Numbered from the stretch's first letter, positions 1 through 5,661 are shown. The stretch: 12,878 nt of DNA from CAZFHL01 sp964519145 (GCA_964519145.1 CAZFHL010000016.1:1-12878); one strand, 5' to 3'. Numbers and translations: made by a program. The notes: generated by a model not told the origin, from the sequence alone.

Positions 1-261
1 CGATCGCAAGATTAAAACTCAAAGGAATAGACGGGGACTTGCACAAGCGGTGGATTATGCGGTTCAATTCGATGACAAACGAAAAACCTTACCAAGGCTA
101 GAAATTCTAACCATATGTGAGACCAGAAACGGACTCACTGTCGCAAGACAAGGTTAGAACAGGTGATGCATGGCCGTCGTCAGTTCGTGATTTGAATTGT
201 TCCCTTAAGTGGGGTAACGAACGCAACCCTTATTGCCTGTTATAAGTATCAGGCGAGACCA

Positions 262-400
262 CTCAGCACAAAACGCGTGAACGCGTTTCAAGTTTAAAGT
301 TAAAAGTTTGTAAAGTTTTTAAAGTAAAAAAATACTTTATAGACTTTATAGACTTTATGAACTTTTTACTTGAAACGAACTTCGTTCGTTTCGTGCTGAG
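262..400 (+). other. Hairpin insertion expanding 16S helix 40
   Basis: CTCAGCAC (262-269) and GTGCTGAG (393-400) pair perfectly and replace the short E. coli helix 40 stem-loop. The 123 nt between them are very AT-rich. They contain TTTCAAGT pairing with ACTTGAAA, two side hairpins (AACGCGT-GA-ACGCGTT and AACGAAC-TTC-GTTCGTT), and a direct repeat of ACTTTATAG. An intervening sequence of this kind may be cut out by RNase III, leaving a fragmented rRNA, or may stay as an expansion segment. There is no coding potential. Confidence 0.85.
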
Positions 401-627
401 AGGAAGCGAGGATGACGCCAGGTCAGCATGTCCCTCTGACGCCTTGGGCTACACGCATAATACAATGGTCACTACAACGCGTTGCGACGGGGTAACCCTG
501 AGCTAATCGTAAGAAAGGTGGCCCCAGTTCAGATTGAGGGCTGAAACTCGACCTCATGAAGTTGGAATTGCTAGTAATCGCGGGTCAGCTATACCGCGGT
601 GAATACGTTCTCAAGTCTTGTACTCAC

Positions 628-1519
628 AAATAAATGCGCCCGGCAGCGTATAATTCTAAATGGTTAAAATCCATTCCTTTTCTTTATCAGAAAAGCGTAG
701 TCGACAGATAGTCCTAATTTCGTAAGAAATAGGGTGAAGGATCTCTAGACAAAATGTAGCCTATATATAAAAACCCGTATCGACCCATCAAATTAATGGG
801 CGGTGAGGTTGGGGAAGATACTAAAAAAGGTTTATAGGATGTATGGAAAAGAATTATTCGTAACCCGTGGGAGATCCAAATTTCCAATTGTATTGATTAA
901 ATTGACGATGTGTCAATTCAACGTGTATAATAAATTACATGAAAAAATCAAAGAAATTTGGAAGTCAGCTGAGTCATAGTATTGCAGATTCAAAAAAAGA
1001 ATATGCAAGAAGGACTAAACCGAGTTTGTCTGCAGATTATATTGTTGGTTTAACTGATGGTGAAGGTAGTTTTACTGTTTACCTTCTTCCTCCAAAAAAA
1101 TCACATGGTTCTATAAATTATAGAATTTTATGTAGATACTATATTAAAATGAGAGATGATGATCTCAATCTTCTTAGAAAAGTAGAAAAATTTTGGGGAT
1201 GTGGAAAAATATATTTCCAAAAAGAATACAGAAAAAATCAACATAATAATTATCGTTTTGAGATATTTAGTTATGATTCTTTAAAAAAGATAGTTATACC
1301 TTTTTTCAAAGAACATAAATTGGAAAGTAAAAGAATTAAGGATTTTGAAATATTTTGTAAAATTCTTGATTTGGCTATTTCCAAAAGACATCACACAAAA
1401 GATGGTCTGAAAAAAATAATGAAGTTAAAATCTCAAATGCATGCATACTATGGGCTCGCGTAGTGCGGGAAATCCGCATGCTACGTGGGAACGTGAAATA
1501 AATACATAATTATCACATT
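628..1519 (+). other. Intron in 16S rRNA at E. coli 1399/1400, class unresolved
   Basis: Joining 627 to 1520 restores GUACUCAC-CGCCCGUC, the conserved decoding-site segment, so the boundaries follow from rRNA conservation. The 892 nt hold a homing endonuclease gene (939-1463) and about 367 nt of non-coding RNA. Hairpins are visible: AATGG/CCATT, CTTTTC/GAAAAG, a GUAA-capped stem at about 712-733, ATTGAC/GTCAAT just before the gene, and TGCGG/CCGCA right after it. ACAGATAGTCC near 704-714 resembles the 3' P7 strand of group I introns. However, the inferred intron ends in T rather than the terminal G of group I introns, and the 5' exon ends in C rather than U. I also could not assign a complete P3-P7 core. 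AAATAAAT occurs near both ends. Confidence 0.85.
939..1463 (+). CDS. Intron-encoded LAGLIDADG homing endonuclease
   Basis: This 174-residue protein has one LAGLIDADG motif, read as IVGLTDGEG at residues 35-43. The acidic residue at motif position 8 is E42, which would bind the catalytic metal. Single-motif members of this family act as homodimers that cut a long, near-palindromic site in the intron-less allele, so that repair copies the intron in. The rest is basic and rich in Lys, Tyr and Phe, and the C-terminal segment GLKKIMKLKSQMH matches the usual end of the family. The length is normal for a single-motif enzyme, so the gene looks intact. The gene lies wholly inside the 16S intron and probably targets the intron-less 16S decoding-site sequence. 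No Shine-Dalgarno precedes the ATG, and a hairpin (ATTGAC/GTCAAT) sits about 17 nt upstream. The stop is TAG. Confidence 0.92.
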   Translation: MKKSKKFGSQLSHSIADSKKEYARRTKPSLSADYIVGLTDGEGSFTVYLLPPKKSHGSINYRILCRYYIKMRDDDLNLLRKVEKFWGCGKIYFQKEYRKNQHNNYRFEIFSYDSLKKIVIPFFKEHKLESKRIKDFEIFCKILDLAISKRHHTKDGLKKIMKLKSQMHAYYGLA

Positions 1520-1648
1520 CGCCCGTCAACTCAAGGGAGATGGGAGTACCCGAAGCATCGCGCAAGCGGTATTAAGGTAAACTCATTGACAGGGAGTAAG
1601 TCGTAACAAGGCACGGCTAGCGGAAGCTGGTCGTGGAATATTTCAAGG

Positions 1649-1822
1649 TGAAAAACGTTCCATATCGCTCTTTTTTAGAGCTATGCGGAACTTATTGAGT
1701 CGTTATCGTGTCAAACACGATGGTTTACAAGACCAAAATTGTATGACAATCAAGAAAGATTGATAACAAGATGCTAACTTGTAAAAAATGCAAAAAGACG
1801 GAACAAAACAAAGAATGCTAAA
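1649..1822 (+). other. Structured 3' trailer of the 16S transcript
   Basis: This gene-free stretch between the 16S end and the terminator carries consecutive hairpins: GTTCC...GGAAC enclosing GCTC/GAGC (1657-1691), ATCGTGT-CAA-ACACGAT (1705-1721), CAATC/GATTG and ACAAG/CTTGT. It contains no tRNA and no 23S start. It is probably the processing region that sets the mature 16S 3' end. Confidence 0.5.
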
Positions 1823-1860
1823 TAAATCAAAAAACACCCTTATGGGTGTTTTTTGATTTA
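1823..1860 (+). terminator. Intrinsic terminator of the 16S transcript
   Basis: TAAATCAAAAAACACCC (1823-1839) pairs over 17 bp with GGGTGTTTTTTGATTTA (1844-1860) around a TTAT loop. The T-run lies inside the 3' arm. It is about 175 nt past the 16S end, so the 16S is not cotranscribed with a 23S gene here. Confidence 0.85.
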
Positions 1861-1897
1861 AATAATATTTTATATATATAAAATATTCAAATAAAAA

Positions 1898-1925
1898 TTG
1901 ACAAAAGCTTGATAAAAACTAAGAT
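1898..1925 (+). promoter_or_regulatory. Promoter for the membrane protein at 1946
   Basis: A perfect -35 TTGACA (1898-1903) is followed after 16 nt by TAAGAT (1920-1925). A strong Shine-Dalgarno, GAGGAGG, follows at about 1934-1940, just before the ATG. Confidence 0.6.
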
Positions 1926-1945
1926 ATAAAACAGAGGAGGGGAGT

Positions 1946-2704
1946 ATGTATAGAAAATCTTTATGGTGTTTATTTTTGATGACAATCATTTTTATCTTTT
2001 CTCTTTGGCGAAGAGAGATGACTGTCATACGACCATTAAAAGAGAGATACTACATATTTGCAAAAAATAATTACCTTGGACAATACGACAATGAGTATTT
2101 AAACGGTTTGCTCTATTGGCTTGAGAGATGCTGGGGCAACGATTTCATATATCTAATTGGCATGATAGGAGGATTATACATATGCTATACCTTAATCCAA
2201 TTTATAATAGAAAAAACCGAATCAAATTTTTCAAATATATTTAAAGGGCAACCAGAATACTCTGAAGAAAGATTTGAAGAAGAAAAAAGAAAATTTAAAT
2301 CTGTAATGTTTGCAGGTTTGGGTATTGCTTTTATACTTGCAGTAGCAGAAGAAATACACAATATTGTACCAGGATATATTTTTGATAAATGGGATTTATT
2401 TGTTATCGGAAACTTTTCCACCATAACAGCAATAAGAATTGCAGAAAATCTAACTCACCCTATTTTTTCTGAAATAAAGTATAAACACATAAAAAAAGAT
2501 TTTGGAAATTTGATTTTGAAATATTGTATGGATATAAATACCATAATCTGGACAGGACTTTTCACATGGTTTCAAGAACCTAAAACAATATCTGAAAGTT
2601 GGTGGCACATATTTGATATGTCTATTATGACAGCTGTTGCAATGCATATATCAAACAGAATAAGTAAAATCAAAAAAATTGAATCTTTGGAAAACCTCTC
2701 CTAA
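1946..2704 (+). CDS. Multi-pass membrane protein of unknown function
   Basis: I do not recognise this 252-residue protein. Hydrophobic segments are at about residues 6-21, 67-88 and 119-135, with weaker ones near 151-165, 197-209 and 222-236, which suggests four to six membrane spans. Between spans 2 and 3 lies a charged stretch (EERFEEEKRKFK, about 107-118), probably cytoplasmic. Acidic residues follow span 3 (AEEIHN, 134-139), and DKWDLFVIGN (147-156) starts the next span. Polar residues in such places sometimes mark an active or transport site, but I cannot assign one. The start is well supported by GAGGAGG and a TTGACA promoter. The gene stands alone, with a terminator overlapping its stop codon. 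It separates the 16S gene from tRNA-Ile. Confidence 0.88.
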   Translation: MYRKSLWCLFLMTIIFIFSLWRREMTVIRPLKERYYIFAKNNYLGQYDNEYLNGLLYWLERCWGNDFIYLIGMIGGLYICYTLIQFIIEKTESNFSNIFKGQPEYSEERFEEEKRKFKSVMFAGLGIAFILAVAEEIHNIVPGYIFDKWDLFVIGNFSTITAIRIAENLTHPIFSEIKYKHIKKDFGNLILKYCMDINTIIWTGLFTWFQEPKTISESWWHIFDMSIMTAVAMHISNRISKIKKIESLENLS

Positions 2705-2718
2705 AAAAAGAGGTTTTT
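2691..2718 (+). terminator. Terminator overlapping the end of the membrane protein gene
   Basis: AAAACCTCT (2691-2699) pairs with AGAGGTTTT (2709-2717), followed by T and A/T bases. The upstream arm lies in the last codons of the gene. Confidence 0.75.
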
Positions 2719-2768
2719 ATTATTCAAAAATTCCTTATTCCAATAATATATTTTATATGTTAGAATTT

Positions 2769-2796
2769 CAAAGTATCAGATTTTACTGATACTTTG
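2769..2796. repeat. 11-bp inverted repeat, possible second terminator
   Basis: CAAAGTATCAG (2769-2779) pairs with CTGATACTTTG (2786-2796) around a 6-nt loop. The T-tail is poor. The 15-mer ACTGATACTTTGTTA here (2785-2799) recurs exactly at 3071-3085, inside the tRNA-like remnant. Confidence 0.6.
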
Positions 2797-2805
2797 TTAG
2801 GCTTC

Positions 2806-2931
2806 TTTCAAAAGTCTTTCTCAATAAAACCTTTTTGGACCACGAATATTTTTTTGCTAAAAGATTCCTCGTACTCGGCTCGTCAGCCTCGCAAGGCTCC
2901 AAAAAGATTTTATATTCGACAACTTTTGAAA
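2806..2931. repeat. 126-nt long imperfect hairpin element
   Basis: TTTCAAAAGT (2806-2815) pairs with ACTTTTGAAA (2922-2931). Inside, ATAAAACCTTTTTGGA (2824-2839) pairs at 15 of 16 positions with 2898-2913. A central hairpin AGCCT-CGCA-AGGCT (2885-2898) is the only G+C-rich part, and its last base overlaps the preceding stem. No protein is convincing on either strand. It could be a miniature inverted-repeat element or a structured RNA. The family is unknown to me. Confidence 0.6.
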
Positions 2932-2945
2932 AAATCATATTAAAA

Positions 2946-3085
2946 TGATGCGCGTAGCTCAGCTGGTAGAGTGAGACTGGGTTGGGACCCAGTCGCAAGA
3001 CTCATTGAGAGCTTTTTAGAGCAAAGCGAAAAAAAGATCCAATGAGTGGACAGTTTCTGTAAGAAATTCGACTGATACTTTGTTA
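2946..3085 (+). pseudogene. Broken tRNA-Ile-like copy with a ~94-nt insertion
   Basis: 2946-2971 repeats the 5' flank, acceptor strand and D-arm of the intact tRNA-Ile downstream, but lacks one CG pair of the acceptor. The next 94 nt are foreign to a tRNA and form hairpins: GACTGGGT-TGGG-ACCCAGTC (2975-2994), and ACTCATTG/CAATGAGT (3000-3007 with 3040-3047). ATTCGACTGATACT (3066-3079) then matches the anticodon arm of tRNA-Ile (3139-3152), and the match stops there. There is no T-arm and no 3' acceptor strand, so it cannot be a working tRNA. It may be a partial duplication split by an insertion, or a tRNA-derived RNA. Confidence 0.6.
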
Positions 3086-3113
3086 TTTTAACAGTGTGAT
3101 ATATTTAAATGAT

Positions 3114-3186
3114 GCGCGCGTAGCTCAGCTGGTAGAGCATTCGACTGATACTCGAAAGGTCTCAGGTTCGACCCCTGACGCGCGCA
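3114..3186 (+). tRNA. tRNA-Ile (anticodon GAU)
   Basis: The cloverleaf is complete. Acceptor GCGCGCG (3114-3120) pairs with CGCGCGC (3179-3185), with discriminator A at 3186. The D-arm is GCTC-AGCTGGTA-GAGC. The anticodon arm is TTCGA-CTGATAC-TCGAA with GAT at positions 34-36, and the T-arm is TCAGG-TTCGACC-CCTGA. CCA is not encoded and must be added by the CCA-adding enzyme. tRNA-Ile(GAU) often lies in 16S-23S spacers. Here it is about 1.5 kb from the 16S end, with a protein gene and terminators between. Confidence 0.97.
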
Positions 3187-3193
3187 CAAATAC

Positions 3194-3292
3194 AAAAATA
3201 ATAAATAACCCCCGCCTTCCATAAGGCGGGGGTTCATGCCCCGGTAATATTCCCTCGTAGCAACGAGAGAAGGGATCCATCCGGCAGCGTTC
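3194..3292 (-). ncRNA. Candidate stand-alone structured small RNA
   Basis: Reading the minus strand, a TTGACA/TATTAT promoter leads to an RNA starting near 3292 with GGAACGCTGCCGG. GCTGCCGG can pair with CCGGGGC (one bulge), enclosing CTCGT-TGCT-ACGAG. A 12-bp G+C-rich terminator hairpin and a T-rich tail (ATTTATTATTTTTG) follow, giving about 99 nt. No minus-strand gene follows, since the next feature is the antisense of tRNA-Ile. It is therefore not a leader or riboswitch in the usual sense. It lacks the conserved motifs of SRP RNA, 5S RNA or tmRNA that I know. The family is unknown. Confidence 0.55.
3207..3234 (-). terminator. G+C-rich terminator, mainly for the minus-strand RNA
   Basis: AACCCCCGCCTT (3207-3218) pairs with AAGGCGGGGGTT (3223-3234) over 12 bp with a CCAT loop. 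The T-rich tail is on the minus strand. On the plus strand the hairpin is followed by TTCATGCC, so it would end tRNA-Ile transcription only weakly, if at all. Confidence 0.75.
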
Positions 3293-3298
3293 CTATAT

Positions 3299-3326
3299 AT
3301 AATATCATATACAGTTATTTTGTCAA
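3299..3326 (-). promoter_or_regulatory. Promoter of the minus-strand small RNA
   Basis: On the minus strand a perfect -35 TTGACA (3326-3321) is followed after 16 nt by TATTAT (3304-3299). The predicted start is near 3292. Confidence 0.6.
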
Positions 3327-3474
3327 GTATTTTTAGTGATATTTATTCTATATGCCAAAAAATGTTGCAAATTAAGGTTTTTTAAAAATCAAAAAATATT
3401 TCATTTAAAAACTTTAACGAACTAAACAAATTGATTAATTTTTGATATATTTGAATAATTATAAATTTAATAAT

Positions 3475-3546
3475 GGCCCTATCGTCTAACGGTTAGGACG
3501 GAGCCTTCTCAAGGCTCAAATCGGGGTTCGATTCCCCGTAGGGTCA
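3475..3546 (+). tRNA. tRNA-Glu (anticodon CUC)
   Basis: Acceptor GGCCCTA (3475-3481) pairs with TAGGGTC (3539-3545), with one G-U pair and discriminator A at 3546. The anticodon arm is GAGCC-TTCTCAA-GGCTC with CTC at 34-36, reading GAG. The T-arm is CGGGG-TTCGATT-CCCCG. The body matches the usual bacterial tRNA-Glu opening (CTATCGTCTAACGGTTAGGAC). CCA is not encoded. The AT-rich genome must also have a UUC-anticodon tRNA-Glu elsewhere to read GAA. Confidence 0.96.
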
Positions 3547-3708
3547 CAGATAAGTCTTTATTGACTTCAAATAGCTTATACGGAAAATATACTTATTTTA
3601 TTCAATCAATCTGATTCTGTTTTACTCATATTCTGCCTAAATCTTTAGAGACTTTAACTATTATCAAGTTGTTTATCAGTGCAAATAATATTAGGTTTTA
3701 TTGATTTA

Positions 3709-4257
3709 TTATCGAATAATTGTAGTTATCTTATTTGTAATATTGTCATATCTTCTACATATAGATTTAACCTGCATTTCACATATTCTTTTAATATAAA
3801 CCAAAAAATCTTTTATCTTTATGGAATATAAAAACTTTTCTTTTTCTCTGTCAGAAGTTATAAAAATGAGTCTTATATAATCATTCCTATTTGGAAGGAC
3901 CTTAAAAACATGAGCGTGTATGAATTGATTTAATAGATTCACAAGTATTAAATTAGTTTTAATTGGTTTATCAAAATCATACAATTTTTCATAATTAAAA
4001 GTAAGACTTTGTATTATATTATTTCTTTTGTATTTAATGCACTTCAATTCTAGATCTTTAACAGAATCAGGTAATTTTTGTGTTTCAAGTAGTTTCCTAA
4101 GAGAAAAAGTCATTAAAAATAATTTAATTTCAATCTTAGAAAAATGTTCATCAAATTTATATCCACCAAGGTCACAAATCTTAATACCTATCTTATTTTG
4201 TATATAAGAGATATCTCGTTTTATTTCTTTTTTCCAGTAGTAAGATTCAAATGCCAT
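3709..4257 (-). CDS. Hypothetical protein, soluble, Lys/Ile-rich
   Basis: I do not recognise this 182-residue protein. It has no signal peptide and no membrane span. It opens with FESYYWKKEI and then alternates basic and hydrophobic stretches. RKLLE (54-58) recalls uncharacterised proteins found next to toxin or mobile genes in many bacteria, but I cannot name a domain. It is flanked by tRNA-Glu on one side and the lipoprotein operon on the other, and is transcribed away from the latter. No Shine-Dalgarno precedes the ATG. A perfect TATAAT ends only 8 nt before it, so the mRNA probably begins at or next to the start codon (leaderless). The codon use is as AT-rich as the surroundings. It could be a recent arrival beside the tRNA genes, but nothing in the sequence shows an integration boundary. 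Confidence 0.75.
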   Translation of the reverse strand: MAFESYYWKKEIKRDISYIQNKIGIKICDLGGYKFDEHFSKIEIKLFLMTFSLRKLLETQKLPDSVKDLELKCIKYKRNNIIQSLTFNYEKLYDFDKPIKTNLILVNLLNQFIHAHVFKVLPNRNDYIRLIFITSDREKEKFLYSIKIKDFLVYIKRICEMQVKSICRRYDNITNKITTIIR

Positions 4258-4265
4258 ATTAATGA

Positions 4266-4290
4266 ATTATACTTCATAAGTCTAATTATA
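4266..4290 (-). promoter_or_regulatory. Leaderless-type promoter for the 4257 gene
   Basis: On the minus strand TATAAT (4271-4266) lies 8 nt before the ATG at 4257, the spacing expected for transcription starting at the start codon. A second, extended -10 (TGTATAAT) lies upstream, ending at 4285. No clear -35 is seen. Confidence 0.5.
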
Positions 4291-4496
4291 CACTAGTTCT
4301 ATAATTTTATAGGTAGTATTATTTCTAAGTTTAATAGAGTTTTTGTTGTAAAATAAGCTTATTTTGATATACTGTAACTAATAGTTTTAAATCAGTAAAT
4401 ACTGAATTCCACTTAATAAACATATTTTCAATAGTGTTCTATCGTGGATACAGTGAGATCACAAAAGTCTTAAATGTGGTGGACGGATACATATAT

Positions 4497-4525
4497 TTGA
4501 CAAATATTATATAATCATTTAATCT
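4497..4525 (+). promoter_or_regulatory. Promoter of the small membrane protein/lipoprotein operon
   Basis: TTGACA (4497-4502) is followed after 17 nt by TAATCT (4520-4525). A perfect TATAAT also occurs at 4510-4515 but without a -35 at the right distance. A Shine-Dalgarno AAAGGA follows before the ATG. I see nothing else in the 290-nt gap 4258-4548 apart from the minus-strand promoter. Confidence 0.5.
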
Positions 4526-4548
4526 AACAGAAGAAAGGAAACCTGCCG

Positions 4549-4773
4549 ATGATGCAATTAATTGTCAAGACGGTATTGGTTATCTTGGTATTAGCATTAT
4601 GTGTACAACAAGCATCTATGTTTTATAGTATTGTCATTCTAGGACCATACTTACAAGTAGCGCCATCTCATCTGCAAATGATAACTGGTCTAATTTGGCC
4701 TCTCTTAATAATTTTTATCCCAATATCTCTAATAACTAAAATTTTAAAGTTTAAAATTTCAGACCTAGACTAA
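4549..4773 (+). CDS. Small two-span membrane protein
   Basis: This is a 74-residue hydrophobic protein of unknown function. Two spans are clear, at about residues 5-27 and 41-64, joined by a short loop (LGPYLQVAPSHLQ) and ending in a short charged tail (KFKISDLD). It starts with two Met codons, and AAAGGA lies 9 nt before the first and 12 nt before the second, so 4549 is preferred. Its stop codon overlaps the Shine-Dalgarno of the lipoprotein gene 12 nt downstream. The two genes are therefore one operon and probably translationally coupled. A membrane partner for the lipoprotein is a reasonable guess, though it is only inferred from position. Confidence 0.8.
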   Translation: MMQLIVKTVLVILVLALCVQQASMFYSIVILGPYLQVAPSHLQMITGLIWPLLIIFIPISLITKILKFKISDLD

Positions 4774-4785
4774 AGGAGAATAAAA

Positions 4786-5508
4786 ATGAAAAATTTTAGA
4801 AATTCTTTTATTATTATTGCCACAATTGGAACTATCATTGCTTTGTCTGGTTGTACACGAGCAGTATCAAATGTACAAACAATTATTAGTGACGACTGCG
4901 GTAACAACTGGCGACTCGTACCTGTTGGGAGTACTATCCCTTCTCGCATAGGACCATGCGACCTTATGGTGGCAGTACCAAATTACCCAATGGTAGGTGA
5001 AAGTAATTTTGTTGGCGCATTTGACAACAACGTCAGAGTCAATGTTAATTCTAGCTATGACTATACCGTCACCGAACCATTGCAATTTATCAAGGCTGCA
5101 CGATTTTTAGGCAAACAAAATTCGAGCGGTGACGATCCTGCAAATAAAGCGGACATGTGGGATACAGCTGAAAATATTGTTATTGACAGAAATCTGCGAG
5201 AAATTGCAAACTCTGAAGAATTTCTTCGTTCACAAAATATTGTAGATTTTAGCCAAGGAGAATTTGAAGACAGGCTACTCATTAAACTAAATGATGTATT
5301 GAAGCAACGAGGGGTACAACTAAACACTTTCACTTTTGTAGTCACGCCCGATAATCAGACACGCAACATGATTGATGTATCGGCAGCCCTCAGAGTTTGT
5401 GAGTCAATCAGAAGTCTTACACCTTCAACATGTCAAGAAATTATCAAAGCTCGTGCTGGAGCTACCAATATATCACTGACGACAAGTACAAAAGAAACTA
5501 GCAAATAA
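4786..5508 (+). CDS. Lipoprotein with SPFH/band-7-like domain
   Basis: This 240-residue protein has an N-terminal signal with the lipobox ALSGC; C23 would be lipidated after cleavage by signal peptidase II. Residues 80-200 look like an SPFH (band 7/prohibitin) fold: FDNNVRVNVNSSYDYTV, then VIDRNLREIANSEEFLRSQ, then an amphipathic stretch with LLIKLNDVLKQRGVQLNTF. SPFH proteins form large membrane-bound rings or scaffolds, often around proteases or transporters. They are usually held by a transmembrane helix, so a lipid anchor is unusual. Cysteines at 38, 58, 205 and 216 may form disulfides outside the membrane. The start is firm, with AAAGGAG ahead of the ATG. It is the second gene of the operon and is followed by a terminator. 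The domain call rests on pattern similarity only. Confidence 0.82.
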   Translation: MKNFRNSFIIIATIGTIIALSGCTRAVSNVQTIISDDCGNNWRLVPVGSTIPSRIGPCDLMVAVPNYPMVGESNFVGAFDNNVRVNVNSSYDYTVTEPLQFIKAARFLGKQNSSGDDPANKADMWDTAENIVIDRNLREIANSEEFLRSQNIVDFSQGEFEDRLLIKLNDVLKQRGVQLNTFTFVVTPDNQTRNMIDVSAALRVCESIRSLTPSTCQEIIKARAGATNISLTTSTKETSK

Positions 5509-5518
5509 TTATTCACTC

Positions 5519-5560
5519 AAATAACCTACCCGAAAGAGTAGGTTATTTACTTAATTTTTT
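5519..5560 (+). terminator. Terminator of the lipoprotein operon
   Basis: AAATAACCTAC (5519-5529) pairs over 11 bp with GTAGGTTATTT (5538-5548). A T-rich tail (ACTTAATTTTTTT) follows. Confidence 0.8.
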
Positions 5561-5566
5561 TATTAT

Positions 5567-5591
5567 AATTACAATGACCATCATTGTAATT
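5567..5591. promoter_or_regulatory. Perfect 11-bp-arm palindrome, candidate operator
   Basis: AATTACAATGA (5567-5577) and TCATTGTAATT (5581-5591) are perfect inverted repeats with a CCA centre. It lies about 40 nt upstream of the -35 box of the sigma4/alpha-CTD gene. The core AATGACNNTCAT recurs at 7031 and 9852. Confidence 0.5.
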
Positions 5592-5631
5592 TATTGCAAT
5601 CTACAAAAAAATATGTTAAAAATATTTTAGA

Positions 5632-5661
5632 TTGTCAAGAATTTTTGGTTTGTTTTATAAC
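5632..5661 (+). promoter_or_regulatory. Promoter of the sigma4/alpha-CTD fusion gene
   Basis: TTGTCA (5632-5637) is followed after 18 nt by TATAAC (5656-5661). The Shine-Dalgarno AAAGGAG follows at about 5681-5687. The spacer is T-rich. Confidence 0.45.

Larger units (their letters stand above)
1..1648 (+). rRNA. 16S ribosomal RNA, 3' part, interrupted by an insertion and an intron
   Basis: The universal 907-926 block is at 15-34 (AAACTCAAAGGAATAGACGG), so the window begins near E. coli position 893. Further landmarks are the 1100 region around 213-235, GGATGACGCC at 408, GGGCTACACGC at 447, the 1392 region CTTGTACTCAC at 617-627 continuing as CGCCCGTCAA at 1520, and AAGTCGTAACAAGG at 1599-1612. 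Helix 45 is visible as CTAGC-GGAA-GCTGG at 1617-1630, with the GGAA loop that carries the two dimethyl-adenines. Helix 44 is short, as is common in CPR bacteria. The tail reads TGGAATATTTCAAGG where most bacteria have TGGATCACCTCCTT, so I see no anti-Shine-Dalgarno. The 3' end at 1648 is set by alignment length only. The 5' part lies outside the window. A U replaces A1396 near the decoding site. Confidence 0.96.

Noticed and set aside
340..362. Tandem ACTTTATAG copies as a CRISPR-like or satellite repeat
   Set aside because: There are only two to three short copies, with no spacers, inside an rRNA hairpin. No CRISPR array is present in the window.
1979..2027. ATGACAATCAT and ATGACTGTCAT near the start of the 1946 gene
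   Set aside because: They resemble the intergenic palindrome, but both are inside codons for MTII and MTVI and lack extended arms.
2783..2998. 71-residue minus-strand open frame
   Set aside because: It lies across the long hairpin and the tRNA-like 5' end. Its sequence is explained by the inverted repeat, and it has no ribosome site.
2972..3000. tRNA-Pro(UGG)-like anticodon arm (ACTGGGTTGGGACCCAGT)
   Set aside because: The loop is 6 or 8 nt rather than 7, and no T-arm or matching 3' acceptor strand follows, so it is not a tRNA gene.
640..3290. Shared 10-mer CCGGCAGCGT in the intron and the small RNA
   Set aside because: The flanks do not match and the shared stretch is short, so I treat it as probably chance.
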